From: an uncultured Bacteroidia bacterium
GTDB lineage: Bacteria > Bacteroidota > Bacteroidia > Bacteroidales > CAJPTX01
NCBI GenBank assembly: GCA_938040915.1
Contig: CALHZE010000277.1
Coordinates: forward strand, 1-8,349
DNA length: 8,349 nt
Direction: 5' to 3'
Below, one piece after another: positions 5,782-8,349 of this stretch. Numbering within the stretch: the stretch's first letter is position 1; each line of letters begins with the position of its first letter. Position numbers and translations under genes: made by a program. Below the pieces are notes generated by a model, which saw only the letters and a list, made by a program, of their open reading frames with translations, searched no databases and was not told the origin of the DNA.

Positions 5782-7050
5782 ATGGGCAAGGGTAAAAAGA
5801 AACACGGACGGCGTAAACTCCTCATCGTGATCGCGGTAGGGGTGGTCGCCATTGTTGGGGCTATGGCAGCTGGGGGCGCTTTTAGCGACAAAGAGACCCA
5901 AGAGGTGCAGTACCTTTTCGCAGAGCGGCGCACAATTATCAAAACCATTACTGCCAACGGGCGCATCCAGCCGGTATTGGAAGTGAAGATCAGCCCCGAG
6001 GTCTCGGGCGAGATTATCGAGCTCCCCGTCGTCGAGGGGCAGCAGGTGAAAAAAGGCGACTTGCTTTGCCGGATACGCCCCGACACCTACGTTAGTATAC
6101 AAGATCGTGCCGCCGCCTCGCTCAATACCTCAAGCACCCGCGTCACGCAAGCCAACAACCAGCTCAAGCAGAGCAAGGCCAACTATGACCGAGCAAAACA
6201 GCTGCACGACAAAAAAGCCATCTCCGACGCTGAGTTCGAACGCGCCCAAACCGAGTATGACAATGCGGTGAGTGAAGCCAGTGCTGCCGAGTTTGCGGTT
6301 GCCAGTGCACGAGCTACGCTCAAAGAGGCTAATGAGAACCTACAGAAAACTACCCTTTACGCGCCCGTAGACGCCCGAATTTCGCGCCTTTCGGTCGAAC
6401 TCGGCGAACGGGTCGTAGGAACGGCGCAAATGGCAGGAACCGAGCTTATGCGCCTCGCCAATCTCGACCTCATGGAGGCGCGCGTCGATGTGAGTGAGGC
6501 CGACATTGTCAACGTGAGCATGAACGACACCGCGATTGTCCATATCGATGCTTATCCTGACACGACTTTCCGCGGGGTGGTGACCCTCATCTCTACCACG
6601 GCAAACTCCACGAGCTCGACCGATCAGGTCACCAACTTCCAAGTCCGAATCCTCTTGTTAAAAGAAAGTTATAGTTACCTCGTGACCGACGAACTGCCTA
6701 TCCCCTTTAAGCCGGGCATGTCGGTCTCGGTCGACATTCAGACGCAGCGCGAAGACAATGTCTGGTCACTGCCCCTTGAGGCTGTTACGACCCGAGGCGA
6801 CTCTGCGGGGATGACTGTCGCCGCCAAAGCCTTGGAAGAGAACCGAAAGCCTATCGAGATGCTCTTTGTGGCGCGAGGCGACACGGCCTATGCCGTTCCC
6901 GTACAGACGGGGATACAAGACTCTCACTACATCCAAATCAAGACCCCGTTAGACGACTCGGCTCGGGTCATCGTCGCGCCCTACTCTGCCGTTTCTCGCG
7001 ACTTGAGTGGAAAGTCTAAGATCCGCGCCTCAAAGCAAGAAAAGCGCTAA
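5782..7050 (+). CDS. Periplasmic adaptor (membrane-fusion protein, HlyD/MacA-like)
   Basis: The 422-residue product would bridge an inner-membrane pump to the TolC-like channel encoded upstream. A strongly basic N-terminus (MGKGKKKHGRRK) precedes one membrane anchor at about 13-33. The first lipoyl half is VKISPEVSGEIIELPVVEGQQVKKGDLLCRI (68-98, quoted in part: SGEI and KKGD are key). A helical hairpin follows at about 103-190, with the AKQLHDKKAISDAEFERAQ turn, then the second lipoyl half around TLYAPVDARISRL (191-203) and GTELMRLANL (219-228). Beta-barrel and membrane-proximal parts fill 230-405, including the PFKPGMSVSVDI segment typical of MacA/RND adaptors. The type of pump, ABC or RND, cannot be settled because none is adjacent. 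The C-terminus is basic. Translation starts 39 bases after the tolC stop, with no clear Shine-Dalgarno site. Confidence 0.94.
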   Translation: MGKGKKKHGRRKLLIVIAVGVVAIVGAMAAGGAFSDKETQEVQYLFAERRTIIKTITANGRIQPVLEVKISPEVSGEIIELPVVEGQQVKKGDLLCRIRPDTYVSIQDRAAASLNTSSTRVTQANNQLKQSKANYDRAKQLHDKKAISDAEFERAQTEYDNAVSEASAAEFAVASARATLKEANENLQKTTLYAPVDARISRLSVELGERVVGTAQMAGTELMRLANLDLMEARVDVSEADIVNVSMNDTAIVHIDAYPDTTFRGVVTLISTTANSTSSTDQVTNFQVRILLLKESYSYLVTDELPIPFKPGMSVSVDIQTQREDNVWSLPLEAVTTRGDSAGMTVAAKALEENRKPIEMLFVARGDTAYAVPVQTGIQDSHYIQIKTPLDDSARVIVAPYSAVSRDLSGKSKIRASKQEKR

Positions 7051-7062
7051 TTGCAACCGAAC

Positions 7063-7806
7063 ATGGATCACTCTCCCTTACCGAGTTTCCTCGCCCTAGA
7101 AACCTCAGATGCCTATACCTCGGTGGCGCTCCTCCGCAGCGACGAGACCCTTTTTGTAAGAGAATCGACCGAGCATAACGACCACGCCGAGGTGCTCGAC
7201 GTGATGATTCAAGAGGTGCTCGCCGAGGCGGCGCTCGACTTTCCTGACCTCGCCGCGATAGGCATTAGTCAAGGTCCGGGCTCTTACACAGGGTTGCGCA
7301 TCGGTTATGCCACCGTTAAGGGGCTCTGTTTTGCCACGGGCTTGCCGATGATAGCCGTCCCCACGCTTGCGGCGCTCGCCGGTAAGATGGAGCGCTCTCT
7401 TGCGACGCCCCTTGAGGGGGAAAAGTGTTGCTTTGTGCCCATGATCGACGCGCGGCGGATGGAGGTTTATACCCAGACCTTTCTCCCTGGTCTACAGGCG
7501 ACGACCGAGGCTTACCCGTGCATATTAGAGGAGACTTTACCCGTGCGCCCCGAGGGGCGACACGCCTATTATGCGGGCAGTGGGGCAGAGAAAGCACAAC
7601 GCGTCCTAGACCCTAACGACTGGACCTACCTCCCCCTCCCCACCGTAAGGGCTCTAGACCTCCTCCCCATTTTGCAAGCTCGTTACCTGAGTCAGGTGTT
7701 TGAAGACATCGCCTATGCAGAGCCGTTGTATGTCAAAGAATTTGAGGCTACTCCTTCTAGCCGCACTCCTTTTCGCCCTCATCGCAAGGGTACAGGGGCA
7801 GACTAA
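7063..7806 (+). CDS. tsaB: TsaB, tRNA t6A37 threonylcarbamoyl-transfer complex dimerisation subunit
   Basis: TsaB partners TsaD and TsaE in the cytoplasm to place threonylcarbamoyl on A37 of tRNAs reading ANN codons. The 247-residue product shows the ASKHA-fold N-terminus LALETSDAYTSVALL (10-24), the HNDHAEVL segment (38-45), the hallmark GISQGPGSYTGLRIGYATVKG (67-87) and PMIDARRMEVY (126-136), and the closing AEPLYVKEFEAT (219-230). As usual for TsaB, a full catalytic ATPase site of the TsaD type is not expected. The ATG at 7063 is chosen over TTG at 7051, which abuts the adaptor stop codon. The last 17 or so residues, PSSRTPFRPHRKGTGAD, are a basic tail coded where the next gene overlaps. 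It lies 12 bases behind the adaptor gene, so co-transcription is likely. This pairing of an essential tRNA-modification gene with an exporter looks organisational rather than functional. Confidence 0.96.
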   Translation: MDHSPLPSFLALETSDAYTSVALLRSDETLFVRESTEHNDHAEVLDVMIQEVLAEAALDFPDLAAIGISQGPGSYTGLRIGYATVKGLCFATGLPMIAVPTLAALAGKMERSLATPLEGEKCCFVPMIDARRMEVYTQTFLPGLQATTEAYPCILEETLPVRPEGRHAYYAGSGAEKAQRVLDPNDWTYLPLPTVRALDLLPILQARYLSQVFEDIAYAEPLYVKEFEATPSSRTPFRPHRKGTGAD

Positions 7807-8349
7807 GGCGTCGTCGCTCCCGTTTGCAGCGGGCGAGTATTTGCGTTACGATGTGCGCTATGCCTTTGCCAAGGGAGCTGAGGTGCTTTTTACCGTGGGC
7901 GACACACTCATGGATGGGCGTCGCTGTTATATACTCACCATTGACGGACAAACCACGGGGATGGTCGGGATGCTCTATCCCCTACACGACGTCTATCGCG
8001 CCTACACCGACCCGCGGACGCATTTACCGCTCCGCGCCGTACGGAGTGTGCAGGAACAGAGCTATCGAGACTACAAGGTTGACCTCTTTGACCGCACCTC
8101 GCGCTCAGACTCTACGATCGTTACGCGCGAGAATGGCAAACAGGTTGTCCTTCCCAAGCAGGTCTGTGACTTGGTCTCGCTCGGTTATGCATTGCGGGTA
8201 AAGCTCGCGCGGGAAACGATTGCGCGGGGGACGATCCTTTTCTTCCCGATTTACTTTAATGCAGAGTACATCCCTTTTTCGGTGCGCTGTGTAGGTGAGG
8301 AGGTGATCAAGACCAACTTTGGTAAGCGCCGTTGTTACAAGTTTGTGCC
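7730..8349 (+). CDS. DUF3108-type exported protein (partial, runs off the window)
   Basis: An open frame starts at ATG 7730 inside tsaB, shifted by one base, and continues without a stop to the end of the window (206 codons seen). Residues 1-24 are a signal peptide (MSKNLRLLLLAALLFALIAR, then VQG), with cleavage likely near QTKASS. The mature part opens FAAGEYLRYDVRYAFAKGAE, which matches the opening of DUF3108 proteins (aGE-x-L-x-Ydv-x-y, then a G-A segment), and continues with VGDTLMDGRRCYILTIDGQT and DVYRAYTDPRTHLPLRAVRSVQE, also typical. TTG at 7742 is an alternative start that would shorten the signal's n-region. The family is exported and poorly characterised, so no function is proposed. 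It overlaps tsaB by 77 bases, which suggests translational coupling at the end of the operon. It may continue well beyond the window. Confidence 0.88.
   Translation, partial: MSKNLRLLLLAALLFALIARVQGQTKASSLPFAAGEYLRYDVRYAFAKGAEVLFTVGDTLMDGRRCYILTIDGQTTGMVGMLYPLHDVYRAYTDPRTHLPLRAVRSVQEQSYRDYKVDLFDRTSRSDSTIVTRENGKQVVLPKQVCDLVSLGYALRVKLARETIARGTILFFPIYFNAEYIPFSVRCVGEEVIKTNFGKRRCYKFV

Noticed and set aside
1..8349. CRISPR array, insertion sequence or toxin-antitoxin pair
   Set aside because: No regularly spaced direct repeats, transposase motifs or paired small toxin/antitoxin genes were seen on either strand.

Overview
The window looks like chromosomal DNA of a Bacteroidota species, most likely Porphyromonas or a close relative. 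Four things point there. It has a SusC/SusD pair. It has three promoter-like sites of the Bacteroidota type TAnnTTTG (at 2218-2225 on the minus strand, and 3779-3786 and 4355-4362 on the plus strand). Shine-Dalgarno sites are weak or absent at most starts. The histidine kinase is of a type familiar from this phylum, with HQLGTP and RGWGLGLSL motifs. The genus is an inference from the roughly balanced base composition and protein style, not a direct identification.

Left part (1-1827): the last 16 codons of a SusC-type TonB-dependent outer-membrane receptor, then a complete SusD/RagB-type surface lipoprotein, closed by a strong intrinsic terminator. Together they form a nutrient-uptake unit whose substrate cannot be read from the sequence.

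Middle (1828-2626): a convergent intergenic stretch with several inverted repeats, then an initiator tRNA (CAU) gene on the minus strand with its own promoter and terminator. A gene-free stretch of about 375 bases follows, before the next plus-strand gene. The tRNA carries the initiator hallmarks: three G-C pairs in the anticodon stem, an A11-U24 pair and no Watson-Crick pair at 1-72. Its 1-72 opposition is U-U rather than the textbook C-A.

Right part (2627-8349): all plus strand, in three apparent transcription units. (1) An orphan membrane sensor histidine kinase with a TTG start. (2) A small lipoprotein of unknown function with its own promoter and terminator. (3) An apparent operon of a TolC-family outer-membrane channel, a membrane-fusion (adaptor) protein, TsaB (tRNA t6A37 biosynthesis partner) and a DUF3108-type exported protein. 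The last gene overlaps tsaB by 77 bases and runs off the window end. The channel and adaptor would form the outer part of a tripartite exporter, but no inner-membrane pump gene lies in the window.

I did not find a clearly new defence, mobile or biosynthetic system. The points most worth a second look are the pumpless TolC/adaptor pair joined to tsaB, the overlapping DUF3108 gene, the U1-U72 initiator tRNA, the probable surface-export signals on two lipoproteins, and the inverted repeats at 1868-2016 and 3757-3799.
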